64,000 nt of DNA from contig NZ_JAPHNA010000003.1 of NCBI RefSeq assembly GCF_026241315.1, forward strand, positions 1 to 64,000, written 5' to 3'. Shown here one piece after another: positions 1 to 7,696 of this stretch. Numbering within the stretch: position 1 is the stretch's first letter; each line of letters begins with the position of its first letter. Both the position numbers and the translations under genes were made by a program. The DNA comes from Campylobacter sp. MIT 21-1684 (GTDB taxonomy: Bacteria > Campylobacterota > Campylobacteria > Campylobacterales > Campylobacteraceae). The notes beneath the pieces are model-generated. The model was not told where the DNA came from and ran no database searches. It saw only the letters and a list, made by a program, of their open reading frames with translations.

Positions 1-1106
1 AAAAATTTATTGCTCTACAAAAATTGCCACATAGTATGTTTTTTGGTGTTTCAGGTTCTGGAAAAACAACTTTTGCAAGAGCTCTTGCAAAAGAATTTGG
101 TTTGGATTTTTATGAATTTGATGGTGGCAATTTTAAACTTGAAGAACTTAGAAAAATTATAGACAGATACAAAGATAGTTTATACAAACCTTTAATCTTT
201 ATCGATGAAATTCATAGATTGTCTAAAACCCAACAAGAAACGCTTTTAATTCCTATGGAAAATTATCGCTGTATTTGCATAGGAGCAAGTACTGAAAATC
301 CGTATTTTGTTTTAAGCTCTGGCATACGAAGTCGTAGTATGCTTTTTGAATTTAAAGCCCTCAAAACAAAAGATCTTGAAATTCTGCTTGAAAGAGTCAA
401 GGAAAAACTGCAATTTACTATAAGTAATGAAGCTAAAGATTTTTTACTTCAAAGCGGTGATGCTAGAGCTGTGCTTAATGTTTTAGAATTTGCGCTTGTT
501 TTAGATTCTCAACACATTTCTTTAGAAAATCTTAAAAAAATACGTTCTCTTCCTAGCACAGAAGGTGCAAGCAGTAAAGATACACACTATGTATTAACAA
601 GTGCCTTGATAAAAAGTTTAAGAGGGAGTGATATAGATGCTTCTTTATATTATCTTGCACGATTGATTGAAGCTGGAGAGAGTGCAGATTTTATTGCAAG
701 AAGACTTGTTATTTTTGCAAGCGAAGATATAGGGAATGCTGATTCAAATGCTCTCAATCTTTCTGTTTCAACTTTAAATGCAATTAAAAGTATAGGCTAT
801 CCTGAAGCAAGGATACTATTGTCCCAATGTGTTGTATATTTAGCAAGTGCCTTCAAGTCAAATTCAAGCTATGTAGCTATTAACAAGGCTTTAGATTTTG
901 TAAAAAATTCTGCCCCGCTTGAAATTCCGCAGTATCTCAATAATAATCATAGCGAGAAAACAAACTATCTTTATCCTCACGATTTTAACGGTTGGGTGGA
1001 ACAAAAATATCTCAAACGTCCTTTGAAATTTTACGAAAGCAAAGGTTTTGGTGATGAAAAAAGACTCTTAGAAAACTTGGAAAGACTTAAAAAAACTTTA
1101 TCATAA
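1..1106 (+). CDS. rarA: Replication-associated recombination protein A (RarA/MgsA), 5' truncated by window
   Basis: AAA+ ATPase of the RarA/MgsA/WRNIP1 family, which acts at stalled replication forks. The reading frame is open to the first base of the window, so the apparent TTG at 24 is internal and the true start lies upstream. Visible are the Walker A motif GVSGSGKTT, Walker B IFIDEIHRL, the sensor segment GASTENPYF, and the C-terminal family signatures SGDARAVLN, FASEDIGNAD and YPHDFNGWVEQKYL. Only the first few dozen residues appear to be missing. It is convergent with the next gene, with 11 bases between stop codons. Confidence 0.93.
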   Translation, partial: KFIALQKLPHSMFFGVSGSGKTTFARALAKEFGLDFYEFDGGNFKLEELRKIIDRYKDSLYKPLIFIDEIHRLSKTQQETLLIPMENYRCICIGASTENPYFVLSSGIRSRSMLFEFKALKTKDLEILLERVKEKLQFTISNEAKDFLLQSGDARAVLNVLEFALVLDSQHISLENLKKIRSLPSTEGASSKDTHYVLTSALIKSLRGSDIDASLYYLARLIEAGESADFIARRLVIFASEDIGNADSNALNLSVSTLNAIKSIGYPEARILLSQCVVYLASAFKSNSSYVAINKALDFVKNSAPLEIPQYLNNNHSEKTNYLYPHDFNGWVEQKYLKRPLKFYESKGFGDEKRLLENLERLKKTLS

Positions 1107-1117
1107 TGAGCTGAAAG

Positions 1118-1603
1118 CTATTTTTCGTTTCGTAAATTCTTTGCTTTCTCTTTGTCAAACTTCTTTAAAAGGCAAATGTGTTTTATAAGAATGCTAAGAT
1201 TGATAAAGCTTATTGAAAAAAGCATTAAACAAACAAGCAAAAAAAACAAATCAAAAAATGAAAAGCTATTCAGTACTACAAAAAGAAAAAAAAGACTTGC
1301 TACAAATAAGAACATTAAAAGTATAAATTGACTTAAAAGAAATGATTTAAAATTGTTTGTATTTTGAGTAAAATTTTTAAAAAGGATAATCTTTTTACCG
1401 TGTGATAAAGCAAGAATTTCATCATTTTCTTGAAATAAATCCTCCTCCAAACTTTTATAAGAAAAAATTTCTTCAGACTGACTTTGTGAAGCAAGAGTAT
1501 AATCATTTATAAATAGAAGCTTAAGTACATTCTTTCTTTTAATTGTAAAAAAATGTACTCTATCTTTTGGATAGAGAATATTTTTAAAGTTCATAAATTC
1601 CAT
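1118..1603 (-). CDS. Small two-helix membrane protein, unknown function
   Basis: About 161 residues. A soluble N-terminal half (about 1-85) precedes two hydrophobic helices (about 90-112 and 116-140) and a short basic C-terminus ending KDRN-like charged residues. No family is recognised. The longest reading frame starts at 1612, but AGGGG lies 9 bases before the in-frame ATG at 1603, so that start is preferred; a third ATG is at 1594. The gene overlaps the end of ribD on the same strand and is probably translationally coupled to it. A link to riboflavin synthesis cannot be shown. Confidence 0.6.
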   Translation of the reverse strand: MEFMNFKNILYPKDRVHFFTIKRKNVLKLLFINDYTLASQSQSEEIFSYKSLEEDLFQENDEILALSHGKKIILFKNFTQNTNNFKSFLLSQFILLMFLFVASLFFLFVVLNSFSFFDLFFLLVCLMLFSISFINLSILIKHICLLKKFDKEKAKNLRNEK

Positions 1604-2564
1604 AATTATCATCCCCTAAAAACCCTCTATAAAGAGGAGTAAAATGTAACTGTGCTTGAATATTCATTTCATTATAACACTTTGAGCTTTGAAAAATCAA
1701 AAACATATCCATTTCTGCTTTGAGATTTTGTAAGAAATTTTGCCCACCTTCATACATTATAAACTTTGCCTCTTGTGGAATTTGAGTAAAAATTTTGCGA
1801 TTAGAGACTCTAAAAAGAGGAATAGTTTGATCAAAACTATCAAGAGTTTTCTGTGTAAAAATACAGAGGTTTGGATTTTTTCCTTGTGCAAGTCTTGAAT
1901 CAAGCAGAGGTCTGTCTTTACGCACTGTTTCACCACCAACTGCTAAAATATCAACAACAGAGCGAATTTTATGAGCATAAGTACGACTCAATTCATTGCT
2001 AATTATTGTACCAAATGGTGAGCCATTCATACTAAGAGCAAGTTTAAATAGTTTAAAAGTTCCTTTTTGCCATTTTAAAAAAGGTTTTATAAGTTGTAAT
2101 CCCTTGTTTGCTGAAATTCCAATTTCAACTTCAACTCCTCTATGCTTTAAAAATTCTGCCCCTCCACTTGCTTTTGAATTTTCATCTTTAAGACTAATAA
2201 AAACCTTTTCAAAACCAAGCGTTGCAAAAAGTTCAGCACAAGGTGGAGTTTTTCCCTGGTGATTACAAGGCTCAAGAGTTACAAAAGCACTTGCACCTTT
2301 AAAGATATTATTGTGGTTTTGAAGTAAAAATTGATGCAAAGCATTAGCTTGTTTTGGAAGTTTTCTTTCCCCTGTAAGTTCTATAAAAGCCTCTTTAATA
2401 GCGTTAAGTTCAGCGTGAGCTTCTCCTGCCTTTTCGTGTGCTTTAATGCTTAAGATTTTTCCGAATGTATCAAGTATAACACAACCAACAGCTGGATTTG
2501 GATAAGTTAAAAATTGATACTTCCACGCTTCATCAAAAGCAAGCTGCATATACAATTCTTTCAT
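1584..2564 (-). CDS. ribD: Riboflavin biosynthesis protein RibD (deaminase/reductase)
   Basis: Bifunctional enzyme of riboflavin synthesis: deaminates 2,5-diamino-6-ribosylamino-4-pyrimidinone 5'-phosphate, then reduces the ribosyl side chain. The N-terminal cytidine-deaminase-like domain (about 1-145) has the zinc ligands and catalytic Glu in HAELNAI and PCNHQGKTPPC. The C-terminal RibD_C reductase domain begins around SMNGSPFGT and includes the run SVVDILAVGGETVRKD. At 326 residues it is somewhat short for RibD; the shortening is in the reductase half. AAGG lies just upstream of the ATG. Overlaps the downstream membrane-protein gene. Confidence 0.93.
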   Translation of the reverse strand: MKELYMQLAFDEAWKYQFLTYPNPAVGCVILDTFGKILSIKAHEKAGEAHAELNAIKEAFIELTGERKLPKQANALHQFLLQNHNNIFKGASAFVTLEPCNHQGKTPPCAELFATLGFEKVFISLKDENSKASGGAEFLKHRGVEVEIGISANKGLQLIKPFLKWQKGTFKLFKLALSMNGSPFGTIISNELSRTYAHKIRSVVDILAVGGETVRKDRPLLDSRLAQGKNPNLCIFTQKTLDSFDQTIPLFRVSNRKIFTQIPQEAKFIMYEGGQNFLQNLKAEMDMFLIFQSSKCYNEMNIQAQLHFTPLYRGFLGDDNYGIYEL

Positions 2565-2716
2565 CTACTGCCTTTTGTTTTTTCTATTATAACTCTTTTT
2601 AATCATTATTTTTTAAGTTTTGCGACTTATTTAAAATTAAAACAAGCATTGTAATAAGATTAAAAATTATAAAATCTAGAATCACTATTGAGGAATTTGA
2701 GATATGTCAAAGAAAA

Positions 2717-2804
2717 TGGCCGGGAGAAAGGGATTCGAACCCCTGGAGGCTTGCACCTCAACGGTTTTCAAGACCGCCGCTTTCGACCACTCAGCCATCT
2801 CCCG
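2717..2804 (-). tRNA. tRNA-Ser (anticodon TGA)
   Basis: The reverse complement folds as an 88-nt class II tRNA. Acceptor CGGGAGA pairs with TCTCCCG, the anticodon loop is CTTGAAA, a variable arm is present, the T-loop is GTTCGAATC, and the 3' CCA is encoded. First from the left in a cluster of four minus-strand tRNAs. Confidence 0.97.
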
Positions 2805-2817
2805 ATACTGTTTGCCT

Positions 2818-2891
2818 TGGAGGCGACATCCGGATTCGAACCGGAGATCAAGGCTTTGCAGGCCTATGCCTTACCACTTAGCTATGTCGCC
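2818..2891 (-). tRNA. tRNA-Cys (anticodon GCA)
   Basis: A 74-nt tRNA on the reverse strand. Acceptor GGCGACA pairs with TGTCGCC, the discriminator is U (expected for Cys), the anticodon loop is CCTGCAAAG, the T-loop is GTTCGAATC, and CCA is encoded. Confidence 0.97.
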
Positions 2892-2909
2892 CTGATAAAA
2901 ATATAGTAA

Positions 2910-2998
2910 TGGTGCCCGAAGCCGGACTTGAACCGGCACGGAAGAAAAATTCCGAGGGATTTTAAGTCCCTTGTGTCTACCAATTCCACCACCCGGGC
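2910..2998 (-). tRNA. tRNA-Leu (anticodon TAA)
   Basis: An 89-nt class II tRNA on the reverse strand. The acceptor starts GCCCGGG, the anticodon loop is ACTTAAAAT, there is a long variable arm built from GGAATT...TTCC, the discriminator is A, and CCA is encoded. Confidence 0.97.
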
Positions 2999-3000
2999 AG

Positions 3001-3075
3001 TGGAGCGGGAAACGAGATTCGAACTCGCGACCCCAACCTTGGCAAGGTTGTGCTCTACCCCTGAGCTATTCCCGC
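3001..3075 (-). tRNA. tRNA-Gly (anticodon GCC)
   Basis: A 75-nt tRNA on the reverse strand. Acceptor GCGGGAA pairs with TTCCCGC, the anticodon loop is CTTGCCAAG, the T-loop is GTTCGAATC, and CCA is encoded. It is the promoter-proximal member of the cluster. Confidence 0.97.
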
Positions 3076-3136
3076 TTAAAAATTAAAGAGAAAATTTTAA
3101 CAAAACAAACTTAAAAGCAGTTTATTTTGTTTTAAG

Positions 3137-3886
3137 TTACTTGCACGAAAATCTTACGAAAGCCTCTATTTTTAAGTCCTCTTCTATTGTAGATGGCAGA
3201 AAGAATTCAAGTGCATTATCTTTCACAGTGCTTGGATCAAAACTGAAATTACTTTGATTGGCATAAAGATCTATAAATTTCAACACACAAGACTGATTAA
3301 GATCTGTAGAATAGCTTTTTTCGTATTCAAAAGCTTGACGTACAAGCTCATCATAGAGTTTTTCTTTACTTTGCGCAATGAATTCAGGTGAAAATTGTGG
3401 TTCTAAAGCAGACACTCTCATACTTATAAATTCATTTTTAGCAACAATATTTTGCAAATCACTAAAGAAAGCATTAAACGAATCAAGTTTTTGAGTGCTC
3501 AATTTACAATCAATATATCCACTCATTTTCTGCGATATTTCTGTATCCTCTTTATAAGAGTTTGGTTGGAGAGAAAAATCTGTTAGAGTGCAAAAATCTT
3601 GCTCTTTTACTCGTTGTGTTATTTGATTAAAACTTGTAACAAGTTGCTCTTTTACCTGACTATTAAGTGGTATATTAAGTTTTTCATTGAGATAAAAATA
3701 AATATGAGTACGTAAAATATCAGGTTTTATTTTGATACTTGTTTCGATATTTCGCGAAATATCTAAATTTGAAATATTTCCTTCCTGTTTGTTTTGATTT
3801 AAAAATTCTACGTTAAATACAACGCCTAAAACAAAAAGCACTAAACCTAAAAAACCTACCCCTATTCCTTTAAAAAATGCTACCAT
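3137..3886 (-). CDS. SIMPL (DUF541)-like exported protein
   Basis: 249 residues with an N-terminal hydrophobic signal anchor (about 7-26); the rest should be periplasmic. The pattern IKIKPDILRTHIYFYL near residue 50, a mid-protein strand-helix unit, the helix AQSKEKLYDELVRQAFEYEK and the final strand KIEAFVRFSC resemble the SIMPL fold; this is recognition by eye, not a search. Two bacterial N-glycosylation sequons (D/E-X-N-X-S/T) are present, EGNIS at Asn37 and DLNQS at Asn197. It lies 83 bases after exbD on the same strand, where a tonB gene might be expected, but it has no Pro-rich region and is not TonB. Confidence 0.6.
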   Translation of the reverse strand: MVAFFKGIGVGFLGLVLFVLGVVFNVEFLNQNKQEGNISNLDISRNIETSIKIKPDILRTHIYFYLNEKLNIPLNSQVKEQLVTSFNQITQRVKEQDFCTLTDFSLQPNSYKEDTEISQKMSGYIDCKLSTQKLDSFNAFFSDLQNIVAKNEFISMRVSALEPQFSPEFIAQSKEKLYDELVRQAFEYEKSYSTDLNQSCVLKFIDLYANQSNFSFDPSTVKDNALEFFLPSTIEEDLKIEAFVRFSCK

Positions 3887-3969
3887 ACTGTACTCCTTTA
3901 TTTACAATTATAGGTTTATATCCTTGAAAATAACTTTGAAAGTCAAAAGTTTTCAAAAAAATAATTGTT

Positions 3970-4356
3970 TTATTGCTGTTTTTCTGTAATGATTTGGAAA
4001 TTTTCGTGACCTTTTGCTTTAAGTAAATCAATAATTTGTATAAAACTTTCAAATTTGGCATTTTTATCACTTTTTAACTCAACTACAGTTTTTCTATTTA
4101 AAGAATCGATAGCATTTTTTAAACTTTCTAAATCAGTTTTTACATCATTAATGTAAAAAGTATTATCAGCATCTATAACTATAAGAAATTTGTTTTCATT
4201 TGTATCGCTTAAAGCACTTTGACTTTGAGGAAGCTCGATTTGAATTTTTCCTTGAACAATAAAGGTTGAGATACTAAGCACAATAGCAAGCAAAACAAGC
4301 ATAATGTCTATAAAAGGAACTATATTTAGCCCTTCATTTTTAGGAAGTTTAAGCAT
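3970..4356 (-). CDS. exbD: ExbD/TolR-family biopolymer transport protein
   Basis: 128 residues. Subunit of an inner-membrane proton-driven motor that energises TonB-dependent outer-membrane transport (or Tol function). A short cytoplasmic N-terminus is followed by one membrane helix with the conserved proton-path Asp in VPFIDIMLVLLAIVL, then a periplasmic domain. It overlaps the end of exbB by 8 bases. No tonB follows. TolR cannot be fully excluded, but the pairing with a short ExbB favours ExbD. Confidence 0.88.
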   Translation of the reverse strand: MLKLPKNEGLNIVPFIDIMLVLLAIVLSISTFIVQGKIQIELPQSQSALSDTNENKFLIVIDADNTFYINDVKTDLESLKNAIDSLNRKTVVELKSDKNAKFESFIQIIDLLKAKGHENFQIITEKQQ

Positions 4357-4774
4357 TTTTATACGCTTTATAAGAATTACTTAAAAGTGAAACTCTGCGA
4401 AGCAAACCATTATAAGCCATTAAAGTAGGAATAGCAACTAAAAGTCCTAAAGCAGTGGCTTTAAGCGCTAAAGAAAGTCCTATAACTATTGATTTTACTT
4501 CAATATTGCCAGCCAAACCCATTTCATAAAAAGTTATCATTATCCCCACAACAGTTCCTAAAAGGCCAACATAAGGAGCATTTGAATAGATAATGTTTAA
4601 AGTAGTTAAGTTTTCACTAATAACATTATCAAAATCTTCCTGACTAGTATATTCCTCAAAATCAATTTTGCGCAAAAATAGTATTCTTTCGATTACACAC
4701 CATAATGCTATAAAAGCCATAATTCCAAGTATAATAAAGATAATTATATCAATATAATTTTTCAAAAATTCCAT
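4349..4774 (-). CDS. exbB: ExbB/TolQ-family motor protein
   Basis: 141 residues, the short ExbB form common in Campylobacterota. One N-terminal helix (about 9-30) is followed by a cytoplasmic segment and the paired helices carrying APYVGLLGTVVGIMITF and the conserved LALKATALGLLVAIP stretch. It forms the inner-membrane pentamer around ExbD. It is the first gene of the exbB-exbD-SIMPL unit, and a Fur-like sequence lies about 60 bases upstream, which fits iron-responsive expression. Confidence 0.9.
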   Translation of the reverse strand: MEFLKNYIDIIIFIILGIMAFIALWCVIERILFLRKIDFEEYTSQEDFDNVISENLTTLNIIYSNAPYVGLLGTVVGIMITFYEMGLAGNIEVKSIVIGLSLALKATALGLLVAIPTLMAYNGLLRRVSLLSNSYKAYKNA

Positions 4775-4832
4775 AGCTTTACTCCAAATTATTAATAAGT
4801 CAATAAGGCATTGTATTCAAGCAAAATTAATC

Positions 4833-4851
4833 AATAGTAATTATCATATTT
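4833..4851 (-). promoter_or_regulatory. Possible Fur box upstream of exbB
   Basis: Read on the minus strand, AAATATGATAATTACTATT matches 13 of 19 positions of the E. coli Fur consensus when aligned by eye. It lies in the divergent gap between exbB and the PepSY-like gene. The AT-rich background makes chance matches likely, so this is an inference. Confidence 0.35.
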
Positions 4852-4986
4852 AAAATATCTCTTTTTGTTATTACAAGCATTCATTAAAAACTTGTTTCAA
4901 AAAGTTTTAGGCGGTATAAAAAATGTATTCACATTTGATTCACAAAAAAGTGTTATAGTTTTGAAATTCAAAAATCAGGAGATACT

Positions 4987-5409
4987 ATGAAAATTCAATT
5001 TACTCTCGCATCTTTACTTTGCACAGCTATCCTATACGCTTCTGATATGATAGTTCCAGCAACTGCTTTGCCTCAAAATGCACAAAATTTCATTCATACA
5101 TACTTTAAGGGAATTCAAATAAGTCTAGTGAAGCAAGATTTAGATTCTTTTGATGTTGTTTTAAATGATGGTACAGAGATTGATTTTGTAATAAATGGCG
5201 AATGGGAAGAAGTTGATGGAAAATACAAAGCCATCCCAACAGATTTTTTACCTGCTCAAATTGTCAATACTGTTAAAGCTACCCAACCAAATGCACAGAT
5301 TTTAAAAGTAGAGAAGAAAATACAAGGATATAAATTTAACTTTAATAATAGAATGGAAGTTTATACTGATTTTAATGGGAATGTTTTAGGACAAAAATTT
5401 GATGATTAA
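4987..5409 (+). CDS. PepSY-like periplasmic protein
   Basis: 140 residues with a Sec signal peptide (MKIQFTLASLLCTAILYA-SD). Two PepSY_like (DUF2874) repeats can be seen: LPQNAQNFIHTYF...INGEWEEVDG (about 28-78) and LPAQIVNTVKATQ...DFNGNVLG (about 87-135). Both have the helix plus beta-strand pattern ending in a G/N turn. CAGGAG lies 5 bases before the ATG and a TATAGT -10-like hexamer is at 4954. Its biochemical role is unknown; it is a monocistronic unit divergent from exbBD. Confidence 0.8.
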   Translation: MKIQFTLASLLCTAILYASDMIVPATALPQNAQNFIHTYFKGIQISLVKQDLDSFDVVLNDGTEIDFVINGEWEEVDGKYKAIPTDFLPAQIVNTVKATQPNAQILKVEKKIQGYKFNFNNRMEVYTDFNGNVLGQKFDD

Positions 5410-5420
5410 ATTGCTTTGTT

Positions 5421-6653
5421 TTAAAGAAGTTTTCTTCCTTTAATGTATAAAGCTGTAACTTCATTTGCGTGCAAAAGAAATTGCAAAGGAAGTTGCTCTC
5501 TCACACATTCATCAAGAGTAAAAATACTAAAATCAGCACTTTTTCCTTTTATTAATTCTCCTGCGTTTATATTTAAAGCTTGTGCAGGATAGAGAGTTGC
5601 CATTTGTAAAAGCTTGGGTGCAAGAATTCGAGGGTCAAAATCTTTATGAATGAGCAAATTTGCACGCAACTCATCAAGCATTGACAAAGAAATATTCGAG
5701 CTTAAGCCATCGGTACCTATATGTACATTCAAACCATTTTTCAAGGCTTTTTTTAAATTAAGACTTTTTTGACTCAAAAGAAAATTTGAAAAAGCACAAT
5801 GTGTCAGTGAATGAATGTTTGAATCAAGTAAATTATACTCCTTTTCTTGTAAATAAACACAGTGAGTCCAAAGTGTTCGCACCCCTTTAAAAAGTTCTAT
5901 AAATTCAGTTAGAGAATAAAAAGGCTTAGGGTCTGTGCTAAAAAATTTGAGCCATTGTCGTAATTTCCCTTTGCCTTTTCGTAGCCAAGTGTTTTCAACC
6001 TTGCTTTCTAAAAAATGAGTACTTACAGGCATCTTGTATTTTTTAGCTAGATCAAGAGCAAAAGATGCAAGTTCTACATTAGTAGAATAAGGGGAATGAA
6101 TTGAGACTGCAGGAATAAATAATTCACTCTTACACTCTAAACTCTTTTCAAAACGTTGAAGAAATTCTGCTTTTTTTCTTTCATTTTGTTCTTCATTTGT
6201 TCCTAAAATTTCATTAAAAAATACTATTCTCATTCCACGCATCGACTCTGTAACACAAGCATTCAAATCTTTTCCAAAACTTGAAATCTCTCCAATAGTA
6301 CCTATTCCACTTTTTTGCATTTTTTTTAAATTCTTGCTAATTAATCCAAATGTAGCTTCTTGACTTAATGAAGGACGGCTTCTTACTACTGAATTCAACC
6401 AAGATAGAAATTCTCCAAAATGTAAAGCTGTCGTATTTGCACTAAATTCTAAATGCGTATGCACATTAATAAAAGACGGAAGAATAACAGAATTTTTAGG
6501 AGTTTTCAGTACTGTTGCTTGTGGATATTTTCTTCGTAAAGCTTCCAAAGTTCCAAATTCTTTAATTGTATCTTCAAAAACAAAAGCTTGATTTTCTAAA
6601 ATATCAAAGCTCTTATTGCACACAAAGATGTTTTTTGCACTGATAAGAAACAC
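5421..6653 (-). CDS. Aminodeoxyfutalosine deaminase-type amidohydrolase
   Basis: 410 residues, metal-dependent amidohydrolase of the SsnA/MtaD class. Metal ligands are visible in HTHLEF, the conserved His segments STHFLES and WTHCVYL, and the late HIGTDGLSSN motif with the catalytic Asp. In Campylobacter and Helicobacter relatives this family deaminates 6-amino-6-deoxyfutalosine in the futalosine route to menaquinone, the only quinone route in these bacteria. mqnD of the same pathway lies at 29.3 kb. Adenosine- or guanine-type deaminase activity cannot be excluded from sequence. Divergent from aroQ. Confidence 0.75.
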   Translation of the reverse strand: MFLISAKNIFVCNKSFDILENQAFVFEDTIKEFGTLEALRRKYPQATVLKTPKNSVILPSFINVHTHLEFSANTTALHFGEFLSWLNSVVRSRPSLSQEATFGLISKNLKKMQKSGIGTIGEISSFGKDLNACVTESMRGMRIVFFNEILGTNEEQNERKKAEFLQRFEKSLECKSELFIPAVSIHSPYSTNVELASFALDLAKKYKMPVSTHFLESKVENTWLRKGKGKLRQWLKFFSTDPKPFYSLTEFIELFKGVRTLWTHCVYLQEKEYNLLDSNIHSLTHCAFSNFLLSQKSLNLKKALKNGLNVHIGTDGLSSNISLSMLDELRANLLIHKDFDPRILAPKLLQMATLYPAQALNINAGELIKGKSADFSIFTLDECVREQLPLQFLLHANEVTALYIKGRKLL

Positions 6654-6705
6654 GCTTTTTTTCCTTTCATTAAAGATATTGTAGCCAAAATTTATTTTAA
6701 AATGT

Positions 6706-6711
6706 TATAAT
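6706..6711 (+). promoter_or_regulatory. -10 element upstream of aroQ
   Basis: TATAAT at 33 bases before the aroQ ATG, in an AT-rich stretch typical of Campylobacter sigma70 promoters, which depend mainly on the -10 box. It is probably the head promoter for the aroQ-folK-flhF run. Confidence 0.6.
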
Positions 6712-6743
6712 CTGGCTATAAGCTAAAATTCAAAGGTTTCATA

Positions 6744-7211
6744 ATGAAGATAATGGTTATACAGGGTCCTAATATTAATATGTTGGGTATTAGAGAAGTA
6801 GGAATTTACGGTGCAATGAAAATGGAAGAAATTCACGAACAGATGAAAATTGCCGCTTCACAAAACAATGTAGAGCTTGAATTTTTTCAAAGTAATTTTG
6901 AAGGTGAGCTTGTAGATAAAATTCAAGAATGTTTAGGTGTTTTTGATGGTATCATCATTAACGCTGCTGCTTATACTCATACTTCTGTGGCACTTCGCGA
7001 TGCTCTTGCAGCTGTATCTTTACCTACTATAGAAGTACATATTTCAAATATATATAGAAGAGAAGAATTTCGTCAAAAGAGTTTAATTGCACCTGTTTGT
7101 TCTGGCAGTATTGTTGGTTTTGGTCCTTTTGGATATCATTTAGCTTTAATAGGCATCTTACAGATTTGCGAACAAATTAAAAATATGCGTAATGCACAAC
7201 AAAATGGATAA
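6744..7211 (+). CDS. aroQ: 3-dehydroquinate dehydratase, type II
   Basis: 155 residues, third step of the shikimate pathway (3-dehydroquinate to 3-dehydroshikimate). Conserved: the N-terminal QGPNINMLG with the following lid Tyr (GIYG), [30 protein letters not shown], and the C-terminal [11 protein letters not shown]. The fold should be the dodecameric flavodoxin-like type II enzyme. It abuts folK with no gap (TAA then ATG), so the two are translated together. Confidence 0.96.
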   Translation: MKIMVIQGPNINMLGIREVGIYGAMKMEEIHEQMKIAASQNNVELEFFQSNFEGELVDKIQECLGVFDGIIINAAAYTHTSVALRDALAAVSLPTIEVHISNIYRREEFRQKSLIAPVCSGSIVGFGPFGYHLALIGILQICEQIKNMRNAQQNG

Positions 7212-7685
7212 ATGTTAAAAATTCGAGGAGCAAGAAGGTTTGAAAAAAGTCGTTTTTTTCCTTATTCTAGCAAATGCTTAAGCACTTTTAAGTATTATGC
7301 TCTTGTTGGTTTAGGAAGTAATATATCAAATGAAAAAAAAATTTTCAATATTCTCTTTAGGAAGTTGATGGATGAAAAAAGGTTTAGGGTTGTAAGTACT
7401 TCACCTTGCCTTGTCAATAAGGCTTTTGGATATGAAGCACAGAAAGATTTTACTAATGCTGTAATGTTGATACAAACTAATTTACACGCAAGAGCTTTTT
7501 TGAAAGTTCTACTTTACTATGAACTTAAATTTAAACGAAAAAGAATTTTTAAAAACGCTCCTCGTACGCTTGATTTAGACCTTTTGTATTTTTCTCAAAA
7601 GGTGAAACAAGACATATCGTGTATGGTGCCTCATAATGGGGTTAAAGAAAGAATAAGCGTAATTTTGCCTTTAGGCTTATTATAA
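7212..7685 (+). CDS. folK: HPPK, 6-hydroxymethyl-7,8-dihydropterin pyrophosphokinase
   Basis: 157 residues, folate synthesis: pyrophosphorylates hydroxymethyl-dihydropterin. The conserved core starts at YYALVGLGSNIS near residue 28. Further signatures are DFTNAVMLIQT, the Arg/Asp catalytic segment RTLDLDLLYF and VPHNGVKERISVILPL. The N-terminal 25 residues are Lys/Arg/Ser-rich and not part of the usual HPPK fold, but no better start is evident because the ATG directly follows the aroQ stop. flhF starts 11 bases downstream. Confidence 0.9.
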   Translation: MLKIRGARRFEKSRFFPYSSKCLSTFKYYALVGLGSNISNEKKIFNILFRKLMDEKRFRVVSTSPCLVNKAFGYEAQKDFTNAVMLIQTNLHARAFLKVLLYYELKFKRKRIFKNAPRTLDLDLLYFSQKVKQDISCMVPHNGVKERISVILPLGLL

Positions 7686-7696
7686 AGGAAAAGCAA

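Noticed and set aside
2688-2906. Open frames of 72 and 63 codons across the tRNA-Ser and tRNA-Cys genes
   Set aside because: They are entirely within tRNA genes on the opposite strand and their translations come from tRNA arms; no ribosome site.
3870-4070. 66-codon minus-strand frame between exbD and the SIMPL-like gene, considered as a tonB fragment
   Set aside because: No Pro-rich region or TonB C-terminal motif; it overlaps exbD in another frame.
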